Positions 1-7,939 of a stretch of DNA of 12,743 nt are shown here, in pieces (position 1 is the stretch's first letter; every line of letters begins with the position of its first letter). The stretch lies in NCBI GenBank assembly GCA_019751475.1, contig JAIENH010000533.1, positions 1-12,743 of the forward strand, read 5' to 3'. The stretch comes from Cyclobacteriaceae bacterium (GTDB taxonomy: Bacteria > Bacteroidota > Bacteroidia > Cytophagales > Cyclobacteriaceae). Below the pieces are notes generated by a model, which saw nothing but the letters and a program-made list of their open reading frames with translations, was not told where the DNA came from and made no database searches. A program made the position numbers and the translations under genes.

Positions 1-2348
1 GGCGTGAAGTTTACATTCACCGTTGTGGACGTATTGAAAGGCCGCCCATCAGCAGTCATGCCACAGACAGAAATCACAACAGGGCCTGCATCATCTGACG
101 AAAAGAAAGAAAAACTTACACTTCCAGAGGCATCTACCTTTACCATAGGTGACCAAAAAAGAGTTGAGCGAAAATCGGGCACACGCGTCCTTGAGTTGGT
201 AGAATAGTCAGGAGCCTTAAACTCTACTGGTTTGCTCAGGCCGTACACAGGAAGAGTAGTGCTGCTTTCGCGCAATTTTTTAAGATCGAGCTTCTTGGTT
301 TGCACAAGCACCATACCGTTTCTGCCCATGGCTCCAAATCGTCTCAGCTTATTTACGTCTTTGACAATTTTAATGGTAAGAATATCAGCGGGTGCAAGGC
401 TTAAAAAGAAATCCGTGTTCTTCGTCATGATGCCATCGATGATGTACAGTGGGTCTCCTGTGGCAGGCATAGATACCTCCGATATTAAAACTCGAACAGT
501 AGTTTTACCTCCCAGCCTGCGATGCTGTAGCGAAGGCACTACCTCTCGAATCAATTCAATCATGGATGGAAAGATGATATAATCCTGAACGTTCACCGTA
601 ACGTCAGCACCCATCACCTCGTCTTCAAATTCCGCATTTGGATCTTCAGCGGCTTTCGTTAGCGTATCCTTGCGGGTAAAAAAAGAATAAGACTTGTTGA
701 TCAGTTTTTTCTTGAAGGCAAAACCAGCATAAGGATCTTCAGTGACATCCATCGCTGAGCGACTAGCCGCGAGCGCACTTATGGCATCCTTTTCAAATTC
801 AACATGAATGTTTTTCAAGTCCTTCTTTTTCTGTTCTGCGAGGTAAAAGATTTCATCTTCTCCCCAAAAATCAAATAAAAATGGCAAATCGAATTTTCCA
901 TCATCATATGTGTAAGCCTCGTAGCCCATCATATGTTTCTGGAGAAAAACCATAATCAGCGTTGAATCAGATACTGGTTGCTTCGAATCAGAATATGTGG
1001 CAATGCCTTTGTTATTAAGCATAACCTCAAACCTGTGTTCCATCGGCTTTAATTTTTCAGACAAAACGGTTTCCCAGTTAAATCGAGGCCATGTTTTCGT
1101 AATGAGCCATTGATTCATATTATCAAATCTATCAACTGAAGTAGGTCGCACCATGGTGCTTTGATTACCAAAATCTGAAGCGATATTTAGATAGTTTGCA
1201 AAATCTTGTCCGCCATCAGCATCAAAAAATTTCTTGCTGACAGCCGACACAGAAAATTCTCCTGCGATGGGGTTGCCAAACTCGTCTGACAGACTCACGG
1301 TAACCGGAATTTTTTCCCTTGTACTAACTAATGCATTTGTAGCTGTAATGGTAGCTTTAACCTTCTTTGCTCCCGGTACATAGAATAATCGGGTGGCCTC
1401 GAGTCTTCCCTTATCATTAAAGACAGTGAGCTGAGCAGTGCCTTCCGGCAATTCCGTTTGAGGCATCATGATCTGCGCCATGTTTTGCTCGTTTATTCTC
1501 GCAATGGCTGAATAACCCACCTCACCTTTGATTGTAAGCAGCAACGTCAGGTCTTGCTTTCGGTAATTCGAATTAGGTGGGACGGTGATTACAATCTTTA
1601 CAGGACCTCGTTCGAAATTAGGAGTGACAGAGAGCGAGAGACCGTCCTTTTTTATTCCAGTAATATCAAGCGAGCGATCACCCAATTTCAACGAGTATTT
1701 TTTTCCAGGCTGCGGTGTCAGTGTCAATGAGCTAAGGCCTTGAAAAACTTGTGAAGAAGTAAGCACGACTCCATCTTCCAGCAAGTCCACCTTTTCAACT
1801 TGCGATGATCCTATGGTTACAATCAAACGATTAGAGATCCCCTCTATCAAACTCCCTCCCTCCGGAAAATAGGCTAACGATGTTGAGGTTTCTACAGTAG
1901 AAGGTTTTGTTATTCGCTCCTTTTTTACAATGATAACTTCTTCTTGGAAATAAAAATCAGATCTGAAATTTTTCATCCATTCGCTGTAAATGGTGAAACG
2001 ATATCGCCCACCGGATAACGAATCTGGAAGTACGAATTGATTATAGCCAACCCCATCCCTCACACCAAAATTCATTTGACCTGCTTCCAGACCTCGTGCA
2101 TCCAGCAATTTCATATGAAGTACTTGCCTGCCCGCTACCTTGCCTGTTTTTTCTGTCAGAAAATAGATTTTAAAAAAAGCTGTGTCGCCTGGTGCGTATT
2201 TCGTTTGGTTAAATGTGGCAAACACTTTTACCTGCGGATAGGCTTTTTGCCATTGATTGAACTTTTCGCGCGTGGCAGCACCAAAATCCTGGCTTTGAGC
2301 ACTGCCCACCAAGCAACTCAACAAAACAAAAAAAGCCAATTTTTTCAT
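1..2348 (-). CDS. MG2-domain protein with TonB-receptor-plug-like domain (3' end cut by window edge)
   Basis: The frame is open without a stop from the ATG at 2348-2346 to the left edge, giving 782 visible codons. Residues 1-19 look like a signal peptide (KKLAFFVLLSCLVGSAQS); C12 could instead be a weak lipobox cysteine. Residues about 41-135 resemble an MG2 macroglobulin domain (TKYAPGDTAFFKIYF at 49-63). A second conserved block starts with YFPEGGSLIEG at 160. Residues about 585-690 resemble a TonB-dependent-receptor plug: DPLYIIDG at 632-639, an ADILTIKIVKD-type strand, then FGAMGRNG at 671-678 and VLVQTKK. Around 730-775, FWSP...DASGSVSF...DDAGP resembles the C-terminal macroglobulin-like segment of this family, so few residues are probably missing. 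The start overlaps the stop of the DUF4249 gene by 4 bp (ATGA), suggesting translational coupling. An envelope role beside the receptor is inferred; the biochemical function is unknown. Confidence 0.85.
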   Translation of the reverse strand, partial: MKKLAFFVLLSCLVGSAQSQDFGAATREKFNQWQKAYPQVKVFATFNQTKYAPGDTAFFKIYFLTEKTGKVAGRQVLHMKLLDARGLEAGQMNFGVRDGVGYNQFVLPDSLSGGRYRFTIYSEWMKNFRSDFYFQEEVIIVKKERITKPSTVETSTSLAYFPEGGSLIEGISNRLIVTIGSSQVEKVDLLEDGVVLTSSQVFQGLSSLTLTPQPGKKYSLKLGDRSLDITGIKKDGLSLSVTPNFERGPVKIVITVPPNSNYRKQDLTLLLTIKGEVGYSAIARINEQNMAQIMMPQTELPEGTAQLTVFNDKGRLEATRLFYVPGAKKVKATITATNALVSTREKIPVTVSLSDEFGNPIAGEFSVSAVSKKFFDADGGQDFANYLNIASDFGNQSTMVRPTSVDRFDNMNQWLITKTWPRFNWETVLSEKLKPMEHRFEVMLNNKGIATYSDSKQPVSDSTLIMVFLQKHMMGYEAYTYDDGKFDLPFLFDFWGEDEIFYLAEQKKKDLKNIHVEFEKDAISALAASRSAMDVTEDPYAGFAFKKKLINKSYSFFTRKDTLTKAAEDPNAEFEDEVMGADVTVNVQDYIIFPSMIELIREVVPSLQHRRLGGKTTVRVLISEVSMPATGDPLYIIDGIMTKNTDFFLSLAPADILTIKIVKDVNKLRRFGAMGRNGMVLVQTKKLDLKKLRESSTTLPVYGLSKPVEFKAPDYSTNSRTRVPDFRSTLFWSPMVKVDASGSVSFSFFSSDDAGPVVISVCGMTADGRPFNTSTTVNVNFT

Positions 2349-3451
2349 TTCCAGAATGTTGGGCGAATATTAGTGGAGTTTTCGAAAAATAGACAACTTG
2401 TCTTTACTGTATCAATAGGTTGGATTCGATATGGAACATCTTGCTTGGTTATAAAAAGGGCCTTCTTATTTACAGAGGCAGCCCAAAAATATCCTTGCAC
2501 CTCCTCCTTGTCATCTGCGAGATTACTTACGTTCCCTTTCAATTTAGCCAATGGTGGTTGGAATAGACTAGCAGCACCTTCTTTTTGCGCTCGTATTAGC
2601 TTCCAATACGTAAATGCATTTTTAGTAATACCCATCTGCTGAACCTCTACGTGAAACTTATCATAAAAAGTACGTCTGTTAATCGGCACTGCTGCAACTT
2701 CAATTTTGTTAAACTGCCCTCCCGCTGAAAGTGCACCGTCCGTTACGACCGGTACCTCCGCATAAGCAGTAATCCAACAATTGCAGCAAAAGCAATCCGA
2801 AATTCGCTGAAGCCCGTTGAGACCAACAAAATAACCACTGCATGGTACCGGGTCTGGCGACTGACCTCCTCCGTTTGGGTTTTGCTTCGTGCGGAGCTGG
2901 GGCATTGTCTCAATCTGATAGGTTCCTATAGCTCGCCACCGAATGTAATTTTCATCTTGCGAGGCACCTTTTGAATCAACAAATACCGCAAAATAATCAG
3001 CCGGAAATTCAATTCCATTTCGCACTACTGTCTGAGATTCAAATGCGTAGGACAAATTTTGAATTTCGCCTGCCGGGGCCATTTTCTCCGGTGAAGATTG
3101 GTACGTTTTACCATCTGAAGTTTGTATCCTGAGGGTGTACGATTTTCCAACTCTACCTTGCAATCTATTCGTGACATAGCGGCCGCGCTCTGGTTCTATT
3201 AATAATTCAGATTCACCGGCATCACTTGAAATGGTGACCTTAGCACCAAATACCGGCACACGATTGTCAAGATCCTTGTCTAACGAAGAAGCCCTGGTGA
3301 GGCGAATGGTATAAGGTCCTGGCTCATCGGTGATGAAGCCATCCACCACTAATTGAAAATTCACTGGTGGCACATCAAACGTAATGGTGTCGACACAGCC
3401 AATGGCAGCCAGGTAAAAAAGGATCAGTAAAGTTTTTTTCACGGGCTTCAT
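2345..3451 (-). CDS. DUF4249 family surface/outer-membrane lipoprotein
   Basis: 368 codons. The N-terminus has a lysine-containing n-region, a hydrophobic stretch and a lipobox AIGC with the lipidated cysteine at C19, so it is predicted to be an exported lipoprotein. The following LVVDGFITDEPGPYTIRLTR block (about residues 34-53) is the hallmark start of DUF4249. A cysteine cluster lies at C204, C220, C222, C223 and C225 (SDCFCCNCW). In Bacteroidota, DUF4249 genes are commonly next to a TonB-dependent receptor, as here, with 3 bp between the receptor stop and this ATG. By analogy with SusD-type lipoproteins it may help capture substrate for the receptor; that is inference. Its stop overlaps the next start by 4 bp. 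The ligand is unknown. Confidence 0.88.
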   Translation of the reverse strand: MKPVKKTLLILFYLAAIGCVDTITFDVPPVNFQLVVDGFITDEPGPYTIRLTRASSLDKDLDNRVPVFGAKVTISSDAGESELLIEPERGRYVTNRLQGRVGKSYTLRIQTSDGKTYQSSPEKMAPAGEIQNLSYAFESQTVVRNGIEFPADYFAVFVDSKGASQDENYIRWRAIGTYQIETMPQLRTKQNPNGGGQSPDPVPCSGYFVGLNGLQRISDCFCCNCWITAYAEVPVVTDGALSAGGQFNKIEVAAVPINRRTFYDKFHVEVQQMGITKNAFTYWKLIRAQKEGAASLFQPPLAKLKGNVSNLADDKEEVQGYFWAASVNKKALFITKQDVPYRIQPIDTVKTSCLFFENSTNIRPTFWK

Positions 3452-3454
3452 ATA

Positions 3455-6160
3455 CTAGAATTTGAAACTATATGAAATACTGGGCAGAGCCGTACCAATA
3501 ATGGCGAGTTGATATGGCTTTAACAGCCCGTTGCCGGAATCACTAAAGAAAACGCTGAATGGATTTTTCCGGGCATACAGGTTATAAACAGAAATCGTCC
3601 ATGTGCCATCCCAGAATTTTTTCCTCCGGTGATTCCCCTCAATGACCAATGCTACATCTAACCGGTGATAGTCCGGTATGCGGTACTGATTGCGATCTGA
3701 GAAATTGGCAATGGTGAAATTATCAACAATAAAACCGGACTGAGGCACGGTAACTGGTCGGCCAGTATGATAGGTGAAGTTACCGGTGAAAAAGTAGCGC
3801 CTGGAAATTCCATATTTCCAATTCAGGTTGACAATGTTGGGCTGATCAAAATTGGAAGCGTATTCCCGGCCCTCGTTAATGGACTCTGAATCGGTTGGTC
3901 CCGCGATGGTGCGCAACGAACGCGAGTAGGTATAATTAAGCGAACCTGTCAATCTTCCTGCTGTGCGTGTAACGGAGAACTCGACACCATAGGCCCGGCC
4001 CCTACCCTGCAACAAATCAGTTTCAAGGTGAGTATTCAAAATCAGTGTGGCTGCATCTTTAAAGTCAATAATGTTTTCCAACGTCTTGTAATAGCCTTCC
4101 ACAAATACCTCATACGTTTTGTCTTTAAAATTCTTAAATAGCCCGAGAGAAACCTGATCTGCATACTGCGGCTTAAAATAAAAGCCACTTGGCTGCCAGA
4201 TGTCAATGGGAGTGATAGCCGTAGTATTAGTTATCAAGTGAAGATATTGATAGGTGCGATTGTACCCGCCCTTGAGTGATAAACTGGGTGTAATGGAGTA
4301 CCTCATCGAAAGACGCGGTTCAACTCCGTAATAAGTTTTAATCGTTTCACCAGAATTATATTTCCGCGTTCCTGTCAGTTGACCTAATTCTATGGGTCCA
4401 CCACTTCGGTACTGATTGACGGTAGCAGGACCAACAGATGAAAACATCGAGAATCTCAGTCCTGCTTCTACAAAGTATTTTTCACTCAGCGTAATGGCAT
4501 CTCCAACAAACAAGGCATGCTCCCAGGATCGCTGTCGCTCCATTTGCACCGGCTTAACAGAAGATTGATCCGTGCTTGGCTTAAGTGTGCCAGGATCAAA
4601 ATTGTAGAGAAATGATTGCCCCCCGAAAGAAAGTTTATGGGCGCCTTGCTGGTAGTGAAATTCCGCTTTAGCGGACGGATAAGTGATCTGGTAAGACAGG
4701 TTAAATCCCCTACGAGGGTCTTTATCGAAAACTTCATATCCGTAAGAACCCACTCCTACAGAAAAATTGGATGAGAACTGTGGTGAAAACTGGTGATCGA
4801 GTCGCAGGGAGCCTACAAGATTGTTCCAACGATACGATGAGTCGCCACGCAAACGGAATTCATCACGGCTGGCATACCCGGACGCAATCAGTTTCGTTTT
4901 ATCACTGAATTTATGCGCCACCTTGATAGCTCCGTCATAGAACAGCACCTTGCTATTGCGCAGGTCAATGTAGTTAGTACGAATAGTATTGATGAGCCAG
5001 TCTGAATACGTGGAGCGAGCTGAAACAGCAATGGAGGTTTTGTCCTTTTTGATCGGACCGCTGACCATCAGGTTGCTAGAGATAAGCCCGATGCCCCCGC
5101 TGCCCTTCCATTTTTCATAATCGCCTTCTTTTGACCGGATGTCGAGCACCGATGAAATGCGACCACCATACTCAGCAGGAATGCCTCCGCGATAAAATGT
5201 AACATCGCGAATAGCTTCGGCATTGAACGCAGAGAAAAAACCAAAGGCGTGCGAACTATTGAATACCGGCATGCCATCATAGAGCACAAGGTTTTGGTCA
5301 ACACTTCCTCCTCTCACATTGAAACCCGAAGCAGCCTCGCCAGCAGTAGTAACACCCGGCAGCACCTGAATTTGCCGGATAAGATCCACTTCCCCCAGCA
5401 AGGCCGGTGCACGCTTCACTTCGCGCATACTGATGAGCGTTTGCCCCACACGGCTTGTAGTGAATTCTCGTGTGGCTACATCGGATATCACTACTTCGTC
5501 TAACACTGTAGGTGCCTCTTCCAATTCCACGTTGATCTCACCATCGGCATAGATCTCAAGATCAATCACCTTTTCATCGTAGTTTACATATGTAAAGCTC
5601 ACCACATGCTGGCCAACTGGCAATGTGACTTCAAACTTTCCATCTGCATTCGTAACAGACCCAGTCTTTAAGTCCGTGATCATAACACTGGCGCCCACTA
5701 GTGGCTCTTTTGATTTTAAATCAAGAATGGATCCTTCAATTTTTACTTTCTGATTTTTCCTGGCTTGCTTAGGGTTTCCTAACTTAAATTTTTCGATGGC
5801 CTTACGCTCCCGAACGGCCGAAGTAATAAGCGAATTTCGCTGAATGGCCTGGGTCGGGTCTTTTATTAAAATGATATCGTGATCACCGAGGGTGAGAAAA
5901 TTCAACTCAGTACCCAGGAAGACATCGGTTAGCACTTCCCGAAGCGCCTGTCCCTGATACGTTTGTTCGAGCGTGATGCCGTCAATCCATTCAGGTAGAA
6001 AATAAAATCGAACGGGGTATTGCTTCTCCAGGTCTTCAAAAATCACTGACAACTTTTTGCCCTGTTCGTTTCCGGTCATCTTATGATCCAAAACGGACTG
6101 CGCTTGTAAGCAAAGTGATCCTGCCAGTAGAAATAAGAAGAGTAATATTTTTCCCAACAA
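3455..6160 (-). CDS. TonB-dependent receptor with STN and carboxypeptidase-regulatory-like domains
   Basis: 901 codons, full length for the family. Order of parts: signal peptide about 1-21 (ILLFLFLLAGSLCLQAQ); STN (secretin/TonB N-terminal) domain about 30-101; linker about 102-138; carboxypeptidase-regulatory-like beta-sandwich about 139-225, ending in LDEVVISD; plug about 228-350 with FNVRGGSVDQNLVLYDGMPV and YRGGIPAEYGGRISSVLDIRS; then a 22-strand-type barrel to the C-terminus SISYSFKF, which ends in the aromatic residue expected of a barrel insertion signal. Such receptors import substrates across the outer membrane using TonB-ExbBD energy. The start appears to be TTG (6160-6158, or the next TTG at 6157): no in-frame ATG or GTG occurs between it and the upstream in-frame stop at 6194-6196. 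First gene of an operon with the DUF4249 lipoprotein and the MG2/plug protein. No FecR or ECF sigma gene lies beside it, although STN domains often signal to such partners. Confidence 0.93.
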   Translation of the reverse strand: MLGKILLFLFLLAGSLCLQAQSVLDHKMTGNEQGKKLSVIFEDLEKQYPVRFYFLPEWIDGITLEQTYQGQALREVLTDVFLGTELNFLTLGDHDIILIKDPTQAIQRNSLITSAVRERKAIEKFKLGNPKQARKNQKVKIEGSILDLKSKEPLVGASVMITDLKTGSVTNADGKFEVTLPVGQHVVSFTYVNYDEKVIDLEIYADGEINVELEEAPTVLDEVVISDVATREFTTSRVGQTLISMREVKRAPALLGEVDLIRQIQVLPGVTTAGEAASGFNVRGGSVDQNLVLYDGMPVFNSSHAFGFFSAFNAEAIRDVTFYRGGIPAEYGGRISSVLDIRSKEGDYEKWKGSGGIGLISSNLMVSGPIKKDKTSIAVSARSTYSDWLINTIRTNYIDLRNSKVLFYDGAIKVAHKFSDKTKLIASGYASRDEFRLRGDSSYRWNNLVGSLRLDHQFSPQFSSNFSVGVGSYGYEVFDKDPRRGFNLSYQITYPSAKAEFHYQQGAHKLSFGGQSFLYNFDPGTLKPSTDQSSVKPVQMERQRSWEHALFVGDAITLSEKYFVEAGLRFSMFSSVGPATVNQYRSGGPIELGQLTGTRKYNSGETIKTYYGVEPRLSMRYSITPSLSLKGGYNRTYQYLHLITNTTAITPIDIWQPSGFYFKPQYADQVSLGLFKNFKDKTYEVFVEGYYKTLENIIDFKDAATLILNTHLETDLLQGRGRAYGVEFSVTRTAGRLTGSLNYTYSRSLRTIAGPTDSESINEGREYASNFDQPNIVNLNWKYGISRRYFFTGNFTYHTGRPVTVPQSGFIVDNFTIANFSDRNQYRIPDYHRLDVALVIEGNHRRKKFWDGTWTISVYNLYARKNPFSVFFSDSGNGLLKPYQLAIIGTALPSISYSFKF

Positions 6161-6310
6161 AACAACCGATTTAAATGTGCATCGAAATATAAGTCAATTG
6201 GTAGTACTGACCGATTATCCGGCTGCAAAAATCTTTACATCAGCGCAGAGTAGCAATCACCCGAAAAGCAATTTGTGATTTTGAACCATGCCTTTGGGCT
6301 GTCTGGCAAT
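6161..6310. other. Intergenic spacer upstream of the TonB-receptor operon
   Basis: 150 bp between the mnmD stop and the receptor start. On the minus strand there is TATATTTC at 6191-6184, one base away from the Bacteroidota -7 box TAnnTTTG, about 24 bp before the TTG start; no properly spaced -33 TTG was found, so it is only a weak promoter candidate. A 6-bp perfect inverted repeat, 6255-6260 with 6275-6280 (14-nt loop), lies about 30 bp after mnmD, but no T-tract follows directly on the minus strand, so I do not call it a terminator. Confidence 0.3.
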
Positions 6311-6985
6311 TTAGTGCTCGCGAACAGCTCGCACCATTTCCTTTTTTCCTGGAGGGCCCGGCAGTGTTTCAACATGCAGGCCCAACGTGCGCAGATCTCG
6401 CTTTACTTGCCCCTTCGCACAATAGGTAACGAATACCCCATTGTTGGTGAGCGCTGTGGTCACTCTTTTCAATGCATCGTATGCCCATATCTCGGGTTGT
6501 TTGGAGGGCGCAAAGGCATCGTAGTAAATTAAGTCAAAGACATGTTCATGATTAAACGTTTCCGTCAAAATATTGGCTTTCCTCTTCAGCAGTGAGAAAT
6601 GATGGGTTAACTCGACTTTTAAATCCCACTTCGAGGAATGAAGTTTTTGAAAATAATCAACTGCCGGAAGCTGCTCGGCATAATTTAATCTTTCAATTAC
6701 ATCCGCGCCTAGCGGAAAGGCCTCCCACGATTCGTAAAAGAAGTGGTTGTTCTTATTTGCGGAATAAAGAACAGACAACAGTGTGTTGAGCCCTGTGCCA
6801 AAGCCCACCTCTAAAATACGAACATCCCGCTCCGGATGTTTACTTAACCAAAAATCGAGGCCTTGTTCAATAAAGACATATTGTGATTCCCGGATGGCTC
6901 CGTGAACAGAGTGATAAGTCTCATTTAATTCAGTATTGAGCAGTGAATGCGAACCATCAGCCGTGGTGATGATCTGCAGACTCAT
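6311..6985 (-). CDS. mnmD: Stand-alone tRNA mnm5s2U34 methyltransferase MnmD (DUF752)
   Basis: 224 codons from the ATG at 6985. An upstream in-frame TTG at 6994 would overlap hicB and is less likely. The protein has the SAM-binding motif LEVGFGTGLN at 58-67 and YYDAFAPSKQPEIW near 154-167, typical of the methyltransferase half of MnmC. It ends in GPPGKKEMVRA, also typical. The FAD-dependent oxidoreductase half found in E. coli MnmC is absent, so this is the single-domain form. Family knowledge: it uses S-adenosylmethionine to methylate 5-aminomethyl-2-thiouridine at the wobble position of certain tRNAs in the cytoplasm, after MnmEG and MnmA. The start lies 1 bp after the hicB stop, so it is very likely cotranscribed with hicAB and ispF. 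Confidence 0.88.
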   Translation of the reverse strand: MSLQIITTADGSHSLLNTELNETYHSVHGAIRESQYVFIEQGLDFWLSKHPERDVRILEVGFGTGLNTLLSVLYSANKNNHFFYESWEAFPLGADVIERLNYAEQLPAVDYFQKLHSSKWDLKVELTHHFSLLKRKANILTETFNHEHVFDLIYYDAFAPSKQPEIWAYDALKRVTTALTNNGVFVTYCAKGQVKRDLRTLGLHVETLPGPPGKKEMVRAVREH

Positions 6986-6986
6986 G

Positions 6987-7205
6987 TTACGCAAACATCA
7001 GTCTACCACGAGGTTCAGGAACAGAACGCTTCAGTGACTTTGCTGTTTCAATCCATTCATCAATTATGATCTGAAGGTTTTCCAATGCCTCAGAATATGT
7101 TTTACCATCCGCCATGCATCCAGCCAACTCAGGTGCTTCCGCGATGAATGAGTTGTCTTCTTTGCTCCAGTAAATGATAACCTCGTATTTAGAATTAGTC
7201 TTCAT
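6987..7205 (-). CDS. hicB: HicB-family antitoxin, short single-domain form
   Basis: 72 codons from the ATG at 7205. The N-terminal pattern YEVIIYWSKEDNSFIAEAPE (7-26), LAGCMADGKTYSEAL (27-41) and a terminal helix with WIETA are characteristic of the HicB partial RNase H-like fold. Family knowledge: HicB binds and blocks HicA. The protein ends at PRGRLMFA with no room for a separate helix-turn-helix or ribbon-helix-helix DNA-binding domain, so classical autorepression by this subunit is doubtful. It overlaps hicA by 11 bp in the usual toxin-first order, and its stop lies 1 bp before mnmD. Confidence 0.85.
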   Translation of the reverse strand: MKTNSKYEVIIYWSKEDNSFIAEAPELAGCMADGKTYSEALENLQIIIDEWIETAKSLKRSVPEPRGRLMFA

Positions 7206-7455
7206 TCGATGGCATTAATTTATATTTCACAACAATATTTCGGGTTTGCTTCACCTGATAAGGCTTGGCCTTACCGCCAGCAGATTGCAAGTTAATAATC
7301 TCATCAATTCCTTCCTTATAGAAAATATGGTGGCTACCCTTGACCCTAAGTTTAAAACCCAATTTAGTGAGAACATTCACCAACTCCTTAAAATCAAAAT
7401 TATTATCGGCTGAACCGCTTAATAGTTTTGCAACGACCTTCTCAAACTTACTCAT
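7195..7455 (-). CDS. hicA: HicA-family mRNA interferase toxin
   Basis: 86 codons. The core LVNVLTKLGFKLRVKGSHHIF (start about residue 25) carries the conserved GSH motif with the presumed catalytic histidine H42, followed by EIINLQSAGGKAKPYQVKQ, typical of the double-stranded-RNA-binding-like HicA fold. Family knowledge: HicA cleaves mRNA and is neutralised by HicB, which follows here with an 11-bp overlap. The catalytic histidine and the full length are present, so the toxin looks intact. The start lies 2 bp after the ispF stop, with no space for its own promoter except inside ispF. Confidence 0.85.
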   Translation of the reverse strand: MSKFEKVVAKLLSGSADNNFDFKELVNVLTKLGFKLRVKGSHHIFYKEGIDEIINLQSAGGKAKPYQVKQTRNIVVKYKLMPSNED

Positions 7456-7457
7456 GA

Positions 7458-7937
7458 CTAGGCTTTCGAAATCAATGCCACCGCATAGGCATTTACACCT
7501 TCCTGTCTCCCCACATAACCCAGTTTTTCGGTGGTAGTCGCTTTGATGGATATTTCTTCCTCCGTAATATTCATCAATGGTGCTAGTACTTTCTGCATTT
7601 GCGGGATGTATGCTTTGATCTTAGGCTTCTCCAATGCCAGCGTGCAATCCACATTTTCAACTTTCCATCCTTTCTCAGAGAGCATGCGAGTAGCCTCCTT
7701 TAAAAAAAACTTACTGTCCATACCGGCCCACTTGGGGTCACGGTTGGAAAAGTGCGTACCAATATCACGAAGGTTAGCTGCTCCAAGCAAGGCATCGCAG
7801 ATGGCGTGCACCAACACATCGGCATCGGAGTGGCCCACGGCACCTTTAGGGGCAGGGACTTTTATTCCTCCAATCCAAAAATCGTGCTCCACTTCCAACG
7901 GATGTACATCAAAACCAAACCCAACACGTATCTTCAT
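7458..7937 (-). CDS. ispF: 2-C-methyl-D-erythritol 2,4-cyclodiphosphate synthase
   Basis: 159 codons, the usual length. Metal-binding residues are visible: D10 and H12 in GFGFDVH, and H44 in GHSDADVLVHAICDALLGA. The C-terminal signature KATTTEKLGYVGRQEG is also present. The enzyme converts CDP-methylerythritol 2-phosphate to methylerythritol cyclodiphosphate and CMP in the MEP isoprenoid pathway, in the cytoplasm as a trimer. This implies the organism uses the MEP route. Start 2 bp after the M16 peptidase stop; hicA begins 2 bp after its own stop. Confidence 0.97.
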   Translation of the reverse strand: MKIRVGFGFDVHPLEVEHDFWIGGIKVPAPKGAVGHSDADVLVHAICDALLGAANLRDIGTHFSNRDPKWAGMDSKFFLKEATRMLSEKGWKVENVDCTLALEKPKIKAYIPQMQKVLAPLMNITEEEISIKATTTEKLGYVGRQEGVNAYAVALISKA

Positions 7938-7939
7938 AA

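Noticed and set aside
232..582. 116-codon plus-strand frame at the left edge
   Set aside because: Antisense to the plug-like part of the MG2 protein, whose frame is open over the whole stretch.
2037..2642. 201-codon open frame on the plus strand
   Set aside because: It lies antisense across the junction of two well-supported minus-strand genes and its product shows no recognisable domain.
6255..6280. Terminator after mnmD
   Set aside because: The 6-bp stem has a 14-nt loop and no T-tract immediately follows on the minus strand.
6992..6994. TTG start for mnmD
   Set aside because: It would overlap hicB by 8 bp; the ATG at 6985, 1 bp after the hicB stop, gives the normal N-terminus.
6987..7455. 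hicAB as part of a defence island or mobile element
   Set aside because: No integrase, transposase, restriction, CRISPR or phage gene is near, and no flanking repeats were seen.
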